Assembly: GCF_000733935.1 (NCBI RefSeq)
Contig: NZ_JPON01000001.1
Span: 3,234,501 to 3,298,500, forward strand
Direction of reading: 5' to 3'
Length of the DNA stretch: 64,000 bases
From: Methylomarinum vadi
Lineage (GTDB): Bacteria > Pseudomonadota > Gammaproteobacteria > Methylococcales > Methylomonadaceae
Part shown: positions 46,934 through 57,180 of the stretch, piece by piece
Position numbering within the stretch: the first letter of the stretch is position 1
Layout: every line of letters starts with the position of its first letter
Translations under genes and position numbers: made by a program
The notes under the pieces: model-generated
The model's database searches: none
Seen by the model: the letters and a program-made list of their open reading frames with translations, nothing else
What the model was told of the DNA's origin: nothing

Positions 46934-49519
46934 TTAAACAACAATATTGACCAGTTTTTTCGGCACCACGATGACTTTTTTGATCGGCTTGTCTTCGACA
47001 TAGCGTTTGACGTTTTCATCGCCCAATGCCTGCGCTTCGATTTCTTCCTTGCTGGCCGTCAGGGCGACTTCCAGTCTGCTGCGCAGTTTGCCGTTCACCT
47101 GTATGACCATTTGCAGGCTGTCTTGTTGCATGGCCGACTGGTCGATCGTGGGCCAGCTTTCCGTGGCGATATCGCCGTCATGGCCCAGTTCCTGCCAGAG
47201 TTGCTGGCAGATGTGCGGGATGATCGGCGCCAGCATCAGCACGACCGCTTCCAAAGCCTCCTGTTTGACCGCTCTGCCGTTGTCTGAATCGTCTTCGAAT
47301 TTGGATAGGGCGTTGATCAACTCCATGTTGGCGGCAATGGCGGTGTTGAAGGTATGGCGGCGGCTCAGGTCGTCCGTCACCTTGCTTAAGGTCTGGTGCA
47401 ATTGCCGGCGGAGGGCCTTTTGCGCTTCGTTCAGTGCGTTTTTGGCCAATGCCGGGCCGGGTTGTCCGCTTTCGGCATGCAGATAGACCTGGCGCCATAG
47501 TCTCCTCAGGAAACGGAAAGCCCCTTCCACGCCGCTGTCGGACCACTCCAGGGATTGATCGGGCGGCGACGTGAACATGGTGTACAAGCGAACGGTATCG
47601 GCGCCGTATTGATCGATCAGCATTTGCGGGTCGACGCCGTTATTTTTGGATTTGGACATTTTTTCGATCGGGCCGACCGTAACCGGCGAACCGTCTTCCC
47701 GCAGTTTGGCGCCGACGATGCGTCCTTTGTCATCGCGCTCGACATCGACTTGGGTCATGTTGAAATAGCGTTTGTGCCCGTGCTCGTCCGTTTGATAAAA
47801 CGTCTCGGCGACCACCATGCCTTGGGTCAAGAGGTTCTTGAACGGTTCGTCGACCTTGACCAGGCCTTCGTCGCGCAGCAACTTGGTGTAGAAGCGGGCA
47901 TAAAGCAAATGCAGAATGGCGTGTTCGATGCCGCCGATATAATGGTCGACCGGCAGCCAGTAATCGACCGATTCGGCCAACATGGATTTGTCGCTGGCGC
48001 CGGCATAGCGGGCGAAATACCAGGACGATTCCATGAAGGTGTCGAAGGTATCGGTATCCCGTTTCGCGGCCTGACCGCACTGTGGGCAAGCGGCATGCGG
48101 GAAAGTCGGGTGCGCGGCCAGGGGCGACTGCGAGCCGTCCAACACAACATCGCGCGGCAGCGTCACCGGCAAATCCTGCTCGGGCACGGGCACCATGCCG
48201 CAATCGTCGCAGTAAATGACCGGCACCGGCGCGCCCCAATAGCGCTGTCTGGAGACGCCCCAGTCGCGCAGGCGGAAATTGGTCCGGCGCTCGCCCTTGC
48301 CGGCCTTTTCCAAATGCTTGGCGATGGCCTCGAAGGCTTCGGCCGAGGTCAGACCGTCGAACTGGGCGGAATGCTTCAACACGCCTTTGTCCGTAAAGGC
48401 CTGTTCGGCAATGCTGTCATCGGCGCCGTCGGCGGCGAAAATGACTTGTTTGATCGGAATTCCGTATTTCTTGGCGAATTCGTAATCGCGTTGGTCGTGC
48501 CCCGGTACCGACATCACCGCGCCCGTGCCGTAGCTCATCAGCACGAAATTGGCGATCCATACCGGGACTTCCTCGCCGGTGATCGGGTGGGTGGCCTTGA
48601 CGCCGGAATCGATGCCGCGTTTTTCCATCGTTTCCAGGGCCGCCTCGGAAGTCTCCATAAGCTTGCATTCTTCCAGGAACGCGGCGATGTCTGGGTTGTG
48701 TTCGGCTGCGGTTAGAGCTACCGGATGCTCCGCGGCCACGGCGACATAGGTGACGCCCATCAAGGTATCGGGTCGGGTCGTGTAAATGCGGATCGGCTGT
48801 TCTTGCCCGGGCACGACGAAATCCATTTCCACACCTTCGGAACGGCCGATCCAGTTGGCCTGCATCGTTCTGACCTGTTCCGGCCAGCCTTCCAGTTTTT
48901 CCAGGTCCTGTAACAGTTCGTCGGCGTAAGCGGTGATTTTCAGAAACCATTGCGAGATTTCCTTTTTCTCGACCTTGGTGTCGCAGCGCCAGCAGCAACC
49001 GTCGATGACTTGTTCGTTTGCCAGTACGGTCATGTCGTTCGGGCACCAGTTGACCGGAGATACTTTTTTATAAACCAGGTCTTTTTCCAATAGCTTGATG
49101 AAAAACCATTGCTCCCAGCGGTAATAGTCCGGGTCGCAGGTCGCCAGTTCGCGGTTCCAATCGTAACCGAAGCCGAGACGTTTCAATTGATCACGCATGT
49201 AGGCGATGTTCTCGTAGGTCCAATCGGCAGGATGTACCTTGTTCTGCATGGCGGCGTTTTCCGCCGGCAGGCCGAAGGCGTCCCAGCCCATCGGTTGCAT
49301 GACGTTTTTCCCCTGCATGCGTTGAAAGCGGCTGATGACGTCTCCGATGGTGTAATTTCTAACATGCCCCATATGCAATTTGCCGCTGGGATATGGAAAC
49401 ATCGACAGACAGTAATATTTCTCTTTGCCCGTGTCCTCGGAAGCATTGAACACTCCCGATTGCTCCCATTGTTCCTGAACTTTTTGCTCTATGGCTAACG
49501 GTTTGTAATTTTCTTCCAT
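46934..49519 (-). CDS. leuS: Leucyl-tRNA synthetase
   Basis: Charges tRNA-Leu. 861 residues, the usual bacterial length. Class I motifs are [13 protein letters not shown] (HIGH, about 44-56) and [12 protein letters not shown] (KMSKS, about 619-630). The CP1 editing domain carries the [14 protein letters not shown] and [10 protein letters not shown] segments, and Zn-ribbon-like cysteines are present (CPNDMTV...CCWRC; CDDCGM...CPQC). First gene of leuS-lptE-holA; ybeL is divergent. Confidence 0.97.
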   Translation of the reverse strand: MEENYKPLAIEQKVQEQWEQSGVFNASEDTGKEKYYCLSMFPYPSGKLHMGHVRNYTIGDVISRFQRMQGKNVMQPMGWDAFGLPAENAAMQNKVHPADWTYENIAYMRDQLKRLGFGYDWNRELATCDPDYYRWEQWFFIKLLEKDLVYKKVSPVNWCPNDMTVLANEQVIDGCCWRCDTKVEKKEISQWFLKITAYADELLQDLEKLEGWPEQVRTMQANWIGRSEGVEMDFVVPGQEQPIRIYTTRPDTLMGVTYVAVAAEHPVALTAAEHNPDIAAFLEECKLMETSEAALETMEKRGIDSGVKATHPITGEEVPVWIANFVLMSYGTGAVMSVPGHDQRDYEFAKKYGIPIKQVIFAADGADDSIAEQAFTDKGVLKHSAQFDGLTSAEAFEAIAKHLEKAGKGERRTNFRLRDWGVSRQRYWGAPVPVIYCDDCGMVPVPEQDLPVTLPRDVVLDGSQSPLAAHPTFPHAACPQCGQAAKRDTDTFDTFMESSWYFARYAGASDKSMLAESVDYWLPVDHYIGGIEHAILHLLYARFYTKLLRDEGLVKVDEPFKNLLTQGMVVAETFYQTDEHGHKRYFNMTQVDVERDDKGRIVGAKLREDGSPVTVGPIEKMSKSKNNGVDPQMLIDQYGADTVRLYTMFTSPPDQSLEWSDSGVEGAFRFLRRLWRQVYLHAESGQPGPALAKNALNEAQKALRRQLHQTLSKVTDDLSRRHTFNTAIAANMELINALSKFEDDSDNGRAVKQEALEAVVLMLAPIIPHICQQLWQELGHDGDIATESWPTIDQSAMQQDSLQMVIQVNGKLRSRLEVALTASKEEIEAQALGDENVKRYVEDKPIKKVIVVPKKLVNIVV

Positions 49520-49600
49520 CCTGCTCGTCTTTTACCGGTCAAAAGCGTTAGAATACCTTACAGACGCACAAATCTAAAGTGTCATTTAATGGAGCAAGAC

Positions 49601-50104
49601 ATGAGCGAAAATAAATTTATCGATGCCTATAACAAATTAATGGAACATCTGTACGAAGCGATGGATGACACCTTGCATACCGCTGCCGAGGCGATGGAAA
49701 TCGCCAAGGAGAAAATCAGCGAAATCGGCGGCCATGCCCAGGAATTCACCCAGGAGGAACTCGACCGGCTTGCTCATTATGTGATGCGCGATATCGAACA
49801 CGCGGCGGCCAACCCGACCCCGATCAAGAAGGAAGATGATTCGTTGGCGGAATGGCTGAAATTCGACATCGATTTGATCGAAAATTTCGCCCTCGATGCG
49901 TTTATGGATGTGGCCGATAAAACCCGGATCGAATTGGCCAGGCTGGAAAACCAGGCCAAACAGTATCATCCTTATAAAAGCGGCGAAATCGCCGGCCCCG
50001 GCACGCTGGTTTGCGACTCGTGCGGTAAACAGATTGCCTTCAAATCACCTGGCGTCATTCCCAAGTGTCCGGCCTGCGGCGGGGAAAACTTTACACGCTG
50101 TTGA
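49601..50104 (+). CDS. ybeL: Zinc-ribbon protein YbeL (DUF1451)
   Basis: 167 residues from ATG 49601, with GGAG at 49591-49594; an in-frame ATG at 49589 adds four. The N-terminal two-thirds are charged helices (KLMEHLYEAMDDTLHTAAEAMEI). The C-terminus has the zinc ribbon CDSCG...CPACG with YHSGE-like YKSGEIAGPGTLVC before it. Divergence from leuS matches E. coli. Function unknown. Confidence 0.9.
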   Translation: MSENKFIDAYNKLMEHLYEAMDDTLHTAAEAMEIAKEKISEIGGHAQEFTQEELDRLAHYVMRDIEHAAANPTPIKKEDDSLAEWLKFDIDLIENFALDAFMDVADKTRIELARLENQAKQYHPYKSGEIAGPGTLVCDSCGKQIAFKSPGVIPKCPACGGENFTRC

Positions 50105-50165
50105 TATCAAAGGTTAAAAGTCTGATAATGCAGACTTCAATCCATTAGCTTTAATGAGGAAAAAC

Positions 50166-50939
50166 ATGCGCAGGGTCATCTTCAATCAAAAAGGTGGGGT
50201 AGGCAAATCGACAATTACCTGTAATCTGGCTGCCATCAGTGCGGTTGAAGGCAAAAAAACGCTGGTGATCGATCTCGATATTCAGTGCAACTCGACCCAA
50301 TATTTGCTTGGCGAAAAAGTTGAGGACGCGGATAGGACCATCGCTCACTTTTTCAAGGATTGCTTGGGTGTGGCATTGTTTGGCGGCAGCAAGGAGGATT
50401 TGAGCGCGGTAATCCACGAAACGCCTTTTCCTAATCTTTATATCATCCCTGCGCACCCCGATTTGGAAGCCTTGCAAAGCCGATTGGATGCCCGCTATAA
50501 GATTTTCAAATTGAAGGAAGCGTTGGAAAAGTTGGAAGGGTTCGACCATATCTACATGGATACGCCGCCGACGCTGAACTTCTATAGTCAATCGGCGCTG
50601 ATCGCCGCGCAAAAATGCCTGATTCCGTTCGACTGCGATACCTTCGCTCGGGAAGCGCTATACACGTTGCTGAACGCCGTTTCCGAAGTCAAGGCCGACC
50701 ATAATCAGGACTTGGAAGTCGAAGGCATCGTCGTTAACCAGTATCAAAAACAGGCCAATCTGCCGCGGCAATTGGTCGAGGAATTGATCCAGGAAGGGCA
50801 TGCCGTGCTCGAGCCGAAAATATCGCCATCGGTCAAGATCCGCGAGTCCCACAGCTTGTCCAAGCCGCTGGTTCATTTCGCGCCGAATCATAAACTGACC
50901 GAGGAGTTTCGAGCCTTGTATCTGGAAATCAATCCATAG
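50166..50939 (+). CDS. Orphan ParA-family ATPase
   Basis: 257 residues from ATG 50166 (AGGA nine bases upstream); ATG 50154 would add four. Deviant Walker A FNQKGGVGKSTITCNLA (signature lysine present), Walker A' region VIDLDIQCNSTQ, Walker B IYMDTPPTLN. No parB gene or parS site nearby, so it more likely positions a cytoplasmic cluster or protein than the chromosome. Between ybeL and a terminator, transcribed alone or after ybeL. Confidence 0.88.
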   Translation: MRRVIFNQKGGVGKSTITCNLAAISAVEGKKTLVIDLDIQCNSTQYLLGEKVEDADRTIAHFFKDCLGVALFGGSKEDLSAVIHETPFPNLYIIPAHPDLEALQSRLDARYKIFKLKEALEKLEGFDHIYMDTPPTLNFYSQSALIAAQKCLIPFDCDTFAREALYTLLNAVSEVKADHNQDLEVEGIVVNQYQKQANLPRQLVEELIQEGHAVLEPKISPSVKIRESHSLSKPLVHFAPNHKLTEEFRALYLEINP

Positions 50940-50979
50940 TCGGTATTGTTTAAAACAAACCGTCCGCAATTGGCCGGAC

Positions 50980-51007
50980 AAAAAAGGCAGCGGTAGCTGC
51001 CTTTTTT
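50980..51007. terminator. Bidirectional terminator between parA-like gene and topA
   Basis: Twelve-base arms AAAAAAGGCAGC (50980-50991) and GCTGCCTTTTTT (50996-51007) around a GGTA loop. A and T runs on both sides suit both transcripts. Confidence 0.92.
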
Positions 51008-51079
51008 GTGTCCAATGCCATATCTCTATCCTTTTGTCGCTGGGAAAAAGCGCATCGGAGCTTCCGCTCGCACGCAAAT

Positions 51080-53404
51080 TTAGGCTGTTTCCAATGATGG
51101 GCCGTTAGCATCCTCCGGGTCGCCCTCGTAAGGCGTCGCGTATTTACAATCCTTTTGCGGGCAGACTTTTTCGGTGCCGCGTCGTTTGGTGGTTTTCAAG
51201 GTAAGGATCGGCCAGCCGCAATCTGGGCAGCTTTCCTTGATCGGCGCATTCCACAAGGCATAATCGCATTTGGGATATTCCGAGCAAGAATAAAAAATTT
51301 TCCCGGAACGCGATTTGCGTTTGAATATCGTGCCCTTATGGCATTTGGGGCATTCGATGCCGGTATCGACCGGTTTTTCCAGTGGTTCGATATGTTTGCA
51401 GGCAGGATAATTACTGCAGCCGATGAATTTTCCGTAACGACCGGTTTTGATGACCAAGTTAGAGCCGCACTTCGGACAGCTGCGACCTTCCACGACTTCC
51501 GCCTCGGCCGCTTGATTGCCGTCTTCGTTGAGATTCCGGGTGTAGGAGCAATCGGGATAATTGGTGCAGCCGATGAAGCGGCCATTACGCCCCAAGCGGA
51601 TCGATAGTTGCCCTCCGCATTCGGGACATTTTTCCTCGATGACTTCCTGGGTCACGTCTTTGCGTTGCACGCTTTGTTCTTTTTCGCCAATCAGTTTGCT
51701 GAAGGGCTGCCAAAAGTCGTTCATCAATGGGATCCAGTCTTTTTCGCCCCGCGATACGGCATCCAGTTCGTCTTCCAGATTGGCGGTAAAGCTGTAATCC
51801 ACATATTTGGTGAAATGCTCGGTCAGGAATTTATTGACGATTCGGCCGACATCGGTCGGATGGAAACGTTTGTTTTCCAAAATGACATAGTCGCGATTTT
51901 GCAGTGTCGAAATGATCGTCGCGTAAGTGGAAGGGCGGCCGATGCCATGCTCTTCCAGGGCCTTGACCAGGCTTGCCTCGCTGTAGCGCGGCGGCGGTTC
52001 GGTAAAGTGCTGGGCGGCGAGTATGTCGTGCAGATCGACCGGGCGGCCTTCCTCCATCGGCGGCAAAAAACTTTCCTTATCGTCGCTTTCCTTGCTGTCA
52101 TCGCGGCCTTCCAGGTAAACGGCCATGAAGCCCGGTTTGGCGATCGTAGAACCGGTGGCGCGGAATACGTTTTCGGGGCCGCCGCAGTGGAGGTCCACCG
52201 CGACAAGGTTCAGGGTCGCATGGATCATTTGGCAGGCGATGGTGCGCTTCCAGATCAATTCATACAATTTTAACTGATCGGCAGAGAGCCTTTCCTTGAC
52301 TTGTTCCGGCAGTCGTCTGATCGAGGTGGGGCGGATTGCCTCGTGCGCTTCCTGCGCATTCTTCGATTTGGTTTTGAAGGAACGCGGTTCTTTCGGTAAA
52401 TTGTCGGCGCCGTATTTTTCCACGATCAGTTCGCGGATTTCGGCCACCGCCTCATCCGCCAGATTAACCGAATCGGTACGCATGTAGGTGATCAGGCCGG
52501 CGGTTTCGCCTCCTAGATCGATACCTTCGTAAAGTTGCTGCGCCACCATCATCGTACGTTTGGTGGTAAACCCCAGTTTACGGGCGGCTTCCTGTTGCAA
52601 GGTCGACGTAATGAACGGGGCGGCCGGGTTGCGCCGGCGCTGCTTTTTCTCCAGTTTGGCGACAATCAGTTTACCGTCCGCGGCTTCGAGCAAGGTTTGC
52701 TTAACCTCGTTGGCGCGTTTTTCGTCGGTGATGCTGAATTGTTCGAGCTTCTCGCCGGCAAAATGGGTCAGTTTGGCTTTGAACGGTTGCCCCTGTGAAC
52801 TGACGTCGGCGGTATGGCTCCAGTATTCGCGGCTTTTAAATGCCTCGATTTCCAGCTCTCGCTCCACAATCATGCGCAGGGCGGGACTTTGTACGCGACC
52901 GGCCGACAAGCCGCGGCGAATTTTCTTCCACAGCAGCGGCGATAGGTTGAACCCCACTAAATAATCCAATGCCCGGCGCGCCTGTTGTGCGTTAATCAGT
53001 TTGGTGGAGAGTTCGGTCGGGTGGGCGATAGCTTCGGTAACCGCTTTTTTGGTGATTTCGTGAAAGACGACTCGGTGAACTTCCTTGTTTTTCAAAAGGT
53101 TTTTTTCCTTTAAGTGTTCGAATACATGCCAGGAAATTGCTTCTCCCTCGCGATCTGGGTCGGTTGCCAGATACAAGGTATCGGCCTTTTTCATGGCTTT
53201 GCCGATTTCCTGTAAATGACGCAGGTTTCGTTCGATGACCTGATATTTCATCGCGAAATGGTTATTCGGATCGACCGCGCCTTCCTTCGGAATCAGATCC
53301 CTGACATGGCCATAGGACGCAAGGACCTGATAATCCTTGCCGAGGTACTTTTCAATGGTTTTGCACTTAGCTGGAGACTCTACTATGACTAGGTTTTTAC
53401 TCAT
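51080..53404 (-). CDS. topA: DNA topoisomerase I
   Basis: Relaxes negative supercoils. 774 residues. Toprim domain VIVESPAKCKTIEKYLG with the DPDREGEAISWH acidic triad; active-site tyrosine in GLITYMRTDSVNL (about residue 311). Four C-terminal zinc ribbons are visible: CPECGG...CTNYPDC, CPKCGS...CSNYPAC, CPKCHK...CSEYPKC and CPDCGW...CPQKDC. Last gene of the leftward dprA-smg-topA series. Confidence 0.97.
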   Translation of the reverse strand: MSKNLVIVESPAKCKTIEKYLGKDYQVLASYGHVRDLIPKEGAVDPNNHFAMKYQVIERNLRHLQEIGKAMKKADTLYLATDPDREGEAISWHVFEHLKEKNLLKNKEVHRVVFHEITKKAVTEAIAHPTELSTKLINAQQARRALDYLVGFNLSPLLWKKIRRGLSAGRVQSPALRMIVERELEIEAFKSREYWSHTADVSSQGQPFKAKLTHFAGEKLEQFSITDEKRANEVKQTLLEAADGKLIVAKLEKKQRRRNPAAPFITSTLQQEAARKLGFTTKRTMMVAQQLYEGIDLGGETAGLITYMRTDSVNLADEAVAEIRELIVEKYGADNLPKEPRSFKTKSKNAQEAHEAIRPTSIRRLPEQVKERLSADQLKLYELIWKRTIACQMIHATLNLVAVDLHCGGPENVFRATGSTIAKPGFMAVYLEGRDDSKESDDKESFLPPMEEGRPVDLHDILAAQHFTEPPPRYSEASLVKALEEHGIGRPSTYATIISTLQNRDYVILENKRFHPTDVGRIVNKFLTEHFTKYVDYSFTANLEDELDAVSRGEKDWIPLMNDFWQPFSKLIGEKEQSVQRKDVTQEVIEEKCPECGGQLSIRLGRNGRFIGCTNYPDCSYTRNLNEDGNQAAEAEVVEGRSCPKCGSNLVIKTGRYGKFIGCSNYPACKHIEPLEKPVDTGIECPKCHKGTIFKRKSRSGKIFYSCSEYPKCDYALWNAPIKESCPDCGWPILTLKTTKRRGTEKVCPQKDCKYATPYEGDPEDANGPSLETA

Positions 53405-53425
53405 GATGGGTAAAGCGGAGAATGA

Positions 53426-53893
53426 TTAATGCAATGACACGGGGATATCGTTATAAACGATGTCTTCCATCCTGGAAAAAGCCACGGCATCGTCCGGCTG
53501 ACTGAGCAGTATCATCAATACCAACCATTTCAGCTTTTCCAGCGTGATGTTCTCGTTTTTCAAGGCCATGGCGCGGTCGATCACGATTTCGCGACTGGTC
53601 GGAGTCAAGATTTTGCTATGCTCCAGAAACAGCAGGAAATCCTGGCATTCCAGATCCAAAACGGCTTTTTCCTGATCGCTGAAAATCCGGAAAGCAGAGG
53701 ATATCGTCGGGCTGATGGTGCTTTCCTCGGTCAAGGATTCCAGCCAATCGAAAGCTTTTTTTACTTCGGGTTGTTCGAAACCTGCATCGATCAGCTCGCT
53801 GGCGATGGTGTCGGCATCCCCGAACATTTCGATCTCGTTATCGAGATAGTTTTCAAACAAATAGATGAGTACATCAAAAATATCTTCTTTCAT
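53426..53893 (-). CDS. smg: Smg protein (DUF494)
   Basis: 155 residues, small acidic protein. Opens MKEDIFDVLIYLFENYLD, the characteristic Smg start; DRAMALKNENITLEKLKWLVLMIL is the conserved C-terminal helix. Lies between dprA and topA as in other gammaproteobacteria. Molecular function unknown. Confidence 0.92.
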   Translation of the reverse strand: MKEDIFDVLIYLFENYLDNEIEMFGDADTIASELIDAGFEQPEVKKAFDWLESLTEESTISPTISSAFRIFSDQEKAVLDLECQDFLLFLEHSKILTPTSREIVIDRAMALKNENITLEKLKWLVLMILLSQPDDAVAFSRMEDIVYNDIPVSLH

Positions 53894-53902
53894 TATGGCT
53901 GT

Positions 53903-55009
53903 TTACTTAATTCGAATGTAGTTGCCGCCTGGTGCCGAGGCAATATAACCTTTCAGCTCGAGCACCAATAACATGGATGAAATGATTTCTACGGCTAGAC
54001 CGCTTTGTTGAACCAGATAATCTACAGTTGTGGGGCTGAATTGTATTAAATTCAATAGATTTTGTTGTTCCAGGTCAAGTTCTGATTGTAAATTTTCTGG
54101 AACGTTCAACTCATATCGTTGATTGTATTCGCCTAATTCTTCCAAAATGTCATCGCTCGTTTCGACCAGTTTTGCTCCTTCCCTGATCAGGGCATTGCAA
54201 CCTCGGGCCAGGGGGTTGTATATCGAACCGGGAATGGCGAAGACTTCGCGGTTTTGTTCCAATGCCTGTCGGGCGGTAATCAACGAGCCACTTTGCCGCG
54301 CCGCCTCCACTACCAAAAGGCCGATGCAAAGTCCACTGATGATGCGGTTGCGGCGCGGAAAATGATTGGCTACCGCGGCGGTGCCGGGAGGAAATTCGGA
54401 AACGATGGCGCCTTGTTTGACGATTTCGCCAGCGAGCTCCTTATGCCGGGCCGGATAAACGCGGTCCGGACCGGTGCCGGCCACGGCGATGGTATGGCCA
54501 CCGGCTTGTAACGCTCCGCGATGCGCGGCGGCGTCGATCCCCAAAGCCAAGCCGCTGGTGACCACAAAACCGAAACTGGCCAAGGTTGCGGCGAAGTCGG
54601 TAGCGATTTGCTGACCTTGAGCGGAGGGGTTGCGGCTGCCGACGATGGCTATTTGCGGTTGTTTCAGCAGTTCGATATTACCACGCACAAAGAGCACCGC
54701 GGGCGGATTGGCAATTTCCTTCAGCAAGGGAGGGTAGCGTTCATCGTGCAGGGTAAGGGCGTGATTGCCAGTTTGTTTCAGCCAAGACATGTCCTGTTCG
54801 ACTGACGGCCAATCAGGCTGCCGCAGAGCAGCGATAATAGCCTCATTTAGCCCAAGTTTCGACAATGTGCCGTAGGAGGCGGAAAACACCTGCTCCGGCT
54901 CGAGGTGTTCAAGAATGTGGCAAATGGTTTTGCTGCCTATGCCGGGGGTACGCAGCATGGCCAGCCAATATTTGAGCAAGCTTTGCGGTTCGGAGGGAGA
55001 TGAATTCAA
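53903..55009 (-). CDS. dprA: DNA-processing protein DprA (Smf)
   Basis: Loads RecA on incoming single-stranded DNA during transformation. 368 residues. An N-terminal SAM-like helical domain is followed by the Rossmann core (QIAIVGSRNPSAQGQ, VTSGLALGIDAAAHRGAL, FPRRNRIISGL, EAARQSGSLITARQALEQNREVFA read in short pieces) and a C-terminal winged-helix (VDYLVQQSGLAVEIIS). Ten bases upstream of smg, 57 bases after the LysM gene. Confidence 0.95.
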   Translation of the reverse strand: MNSSPSEPQSLLKYWLAMLRTPGIGSKTICHILEHLEPEQVFSASYGTLSKLGLNEAIIAALRQPDWPSVEQDMSWLKQTGNHALTLHDERYPPLLKEIANPPAVLFVRGNIELLKQPQIAIVGSRNPSAQGQQIATDFAATLASFGFVVTSGLALGIDAAAHRGALQAGGHTIAVAGTGPDRVYPARHKELAGEIVKQGAIVSEFPPGTAAVANHFPRRNRIISGLCIGLLVVEAARQSGSLITARQALEQNREVFAIPGSIYNPLARGCNALIREGAKLVETSDDILEELGEYNQRYELNVPENLQSELDLEQQNLLNLIQFSPTTVDYLVQQSGLAVEIISSMLLVLELKGYIASAPGGNYIRIK

Positions 55010-55066
55010 GGGAAATGGGTAATGAAGGACGATGTCCGTTATAGGGACATCATCCTAAGAATCGAA

Positions 55067-56092
55067 TTAAGGCGTTTTCACTTTGTCCAGCACGTGGATA
55101 GCCGCGGTGGCTTCCATTACCAGGGCATAACTGACTTTTTCGAAAGGACGGAAAACCATCAGCACACCGGCGATTTCGTCTGGCAGTTTTACGGTGGTTG
55201 TCTCGTCGATGTCGTGATAGTGGTCGGCGACGATACGGCCGCGCTGGTAGATTTCAAAAATATGCCCCGTTTCGATGCCGTCGTCGGTGCCGCGGTCGAT
55301 GACGACGATATTGTGCTGGCCGATTTGAGACACGCCGTTGAGAACGCTGATGATGCTGCCGCTGATTTCCTCTAAGGGCGGATGCGGAAAATAATTCAAG
55401 GCCAGTTCGCCGGCGTCGCTAACCATCAGGCGGTCGCCGATACGTATTTCGCTGGTGGATTTGTTCACCGACAGTGTGGCCGGGTCGCCCGCGGTTTGCA
55501 GGGTGGTGTCGGCGATATAGATGGCCTCATAGCCCAAGATTTCACCGGTAACCGGTCTGGTATAGGGTTTGCCCTGGCGATAAACGGTATAGCTTAGGCT
55601 TTGCGGGTCGGTGATGGAACGTACGTAAATCCTGTCGCCGGCACCGGCAATCAAATGCTCGCCGGCGAAATCAATGACATAAGGCGAGTTGGCCAGGTCA
55701 TCTTCATTGACTACCTTAGGAGAGGTAAGAAATTGGGTGATGGCGTCGGCCGGGATCAGCTTGATCGCTTCTTCTAGTGAGGTCTCCCTGATGGATGGGC
55801 TGAGTTTGACATTTCTGGACAGGCTTAGGCGTGGTTTGCCGTCGACATAGGAAAAAGTCAGGATATCGCCCGGATAAATCCAATGCGGATTCTTGATTTG
55901 AGGATTGTTTTCCCATAATTGCGGCCATTTCCAGGGTTTTTGCAGAAATCTGCCGGAAATATCCCATAGGGTATCGCCTTTTACGACGATATATTGATCT
56001 GGATGGGACGGGTTGATTTTCAGAGTATCGGCCGAAATAGAGGCACTGAAAAGCAATGCAATGATTGCCCCGAAAATTGCACGAAATGCCAT
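55067..56092 (-). CDS. Exported LysM-domain protein
   Basis: 341 residues. Signal peptide about 1-21 (GAIIALLFSASISADT). One LysM peptidoglycan-binding domain at about 33-85 (YIVVKGDTLWDIS, WENNPQIKNPHWIYPGD). The remainder (about 100-341) is a beta-rich domain with no enzymatic motif (LSYTVYRQGKPYTRP, VIDRGTDDGIETGHIFEIYQ). This type commonly precedes dprA, as here; a cell-wall link with that operon is only positional. Confidence 0.88.
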   Translation of the reverse strand: MAFRAIFGAIIALLFSASISADTLKINPSHPDQYIVVKGDTLWDISGRFLQKPWKWPQLWENNPQIKNPHWIYPGDILTFSYVDGKPRLSLSRNVKLSPSIRETSLEEAIKLIPADAITQFLTSPKVVNEDDLANSPYVIDFAGEHLIAGAGDRIYVRSITDPQSLSYTVYRQGKPYTRPVTGEILGYEAIYIADTTLQTAGDPATLSVNKSTSEIRIGDRLMVSDAGELALNYFPHPPLEEISGSIISVLNGVSQIGQHNIVVIDRGTDDGIETGHIFEIYQRGRIVADHYHDIDETTTVKLPDEIAGVLMVFRPFEKVSYALVMEATAAIHVLDKVKTP

Positions 56093-56662
56093 ATTGTTAT
56101 CCTGAAACTATTTGATGATTCTGTATGAGTCCAAAGTTTAGATGAATTCAAATAGAATTCTAGCTCGAATAGTTATTTCAGTGATTGAAGTGGTAAACAG
56201 GCCTGTGCTTTATGGAAGTAGTTCACGTTACGCTCAATGACTCGGCGTGATCGATTGAATCGGCTTTTGGTTTTAGGGGTGATTAATGATCTTTGCTTTT
56301 CATGATACCTCAGCGGGATTTCTCGGTCATAGTCCCGTATGCGCAAGGCGGTTTGAATTTCGCTCTTGACTGACGGGGTAAGGCAATGCCTTGAACTTTT
56401 TGGGTATGGCAATTCAGGTTGTGGGTGTGTTAGGGGCAAAACAGCCGTTTTATTTAAGAATTATCAGAAAAATCATTTGCTTATATTGATGTCTGTGTGG
56501 TTGTGGGGAATCTTTTATATTTTCGTGCTGTCCATTGGTTAAATTTTTCTCATTTTTACGAGTGTTGTAACCGAGTTCGACAATTGCGATTAGGGCGTTT
56601 AGCTTCCCGTCTTTTTCGGATAAAATCATCGCATCGAACGATTTTTGAAAGTGGAGTAGTGG
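56093..56662. other. Divergent intergenic region between LysM gene and def
   Basis: 570 bases, AT-rich. Holds the promoters of the LysM-dprA-smg-topA and def-fmt-rsmB directions. An 88-codon minus-strand frame at 56173-56439 encodes a very basic peptide with no recognised family; I do not call it a gene. No tRNA or repeat seen. Confidence 0.5.
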
Positions 56663-57169
56663 GTGAGTATTCTGAATATTTTGGAATTTCCCGATAAACG
56701 ATTAAGAACCATAGCGCAACCAGTTGAAACCGTGGATGAAAACATCGTTCAACTGGTCGATGATATGCTGGAAACCATGTATGAGGCGAAGGGTATCGGA
56801 TTGGCCGCCACCCAGGTCAATGTCCATAAACGGATCATCGTCATCGATATCAGCGAGGAGAAAAATGATCCGCTGTATCTGATTAATCCGGAAATCATCG
56901 ACAAGGAGGGTGTCGAGGAGTCCGAGGAAGGTTGTCTCTCGGTCCCGGGATTTTTCGAAAAAGTGACCCGCGCCGACCATATCAGAATCAAGGCTCTGAA
57001 CAAAGACGGCGACAGTTATGAGTTGGAAGCGAAGGACTTGTTGGCGGTTTGTATTCAGCACGAAATCGATCATCTCGACGGCAAATTGTTTGTCGATTAT
57101 TTGTCGCCCTTGAAACGAAAGCGGATTCAGGCCAAGCTGGATAAAATCCATAGAATGCAAAAGAAATAA
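56663..57169 (+). CDS. def: Peptide deformylase
   Basis: Removes the formyl group from nascent proteins. 168 residues from GTG 56663, with GGAG nearby upstream. All three metal/active-site motifs are intact: [18 protein letters not shown] and QHEIDHLDG. Next to fmt, so formylation and deformylation genes are read together. Confidence 0.97.
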   Translation: MSILNILEFPDKRLRTIAQPVETVDENIVQLVDDMLETMYEAKGIGLAATQVNVHKRIIVIDISEEKNDPLYLINPEIIDKEGVEESEEGCLSVPGFFEKVTRADHIRIKALNKDGDSYELEAKDLLAVCIQHEIDHLDGKLFVDYLSPLKRKRIQAKLDKIHRMQKK

Positions 57170-57180
57170 CAGGGAACGTC

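Noticed and set aside
56173..56439. An 88-codon basic peptide frame upstream of the LysM gene
   Set aside because: No recognised family, no clear ribosome site, AT-rich intergenic setting; kept only as a note on the region.
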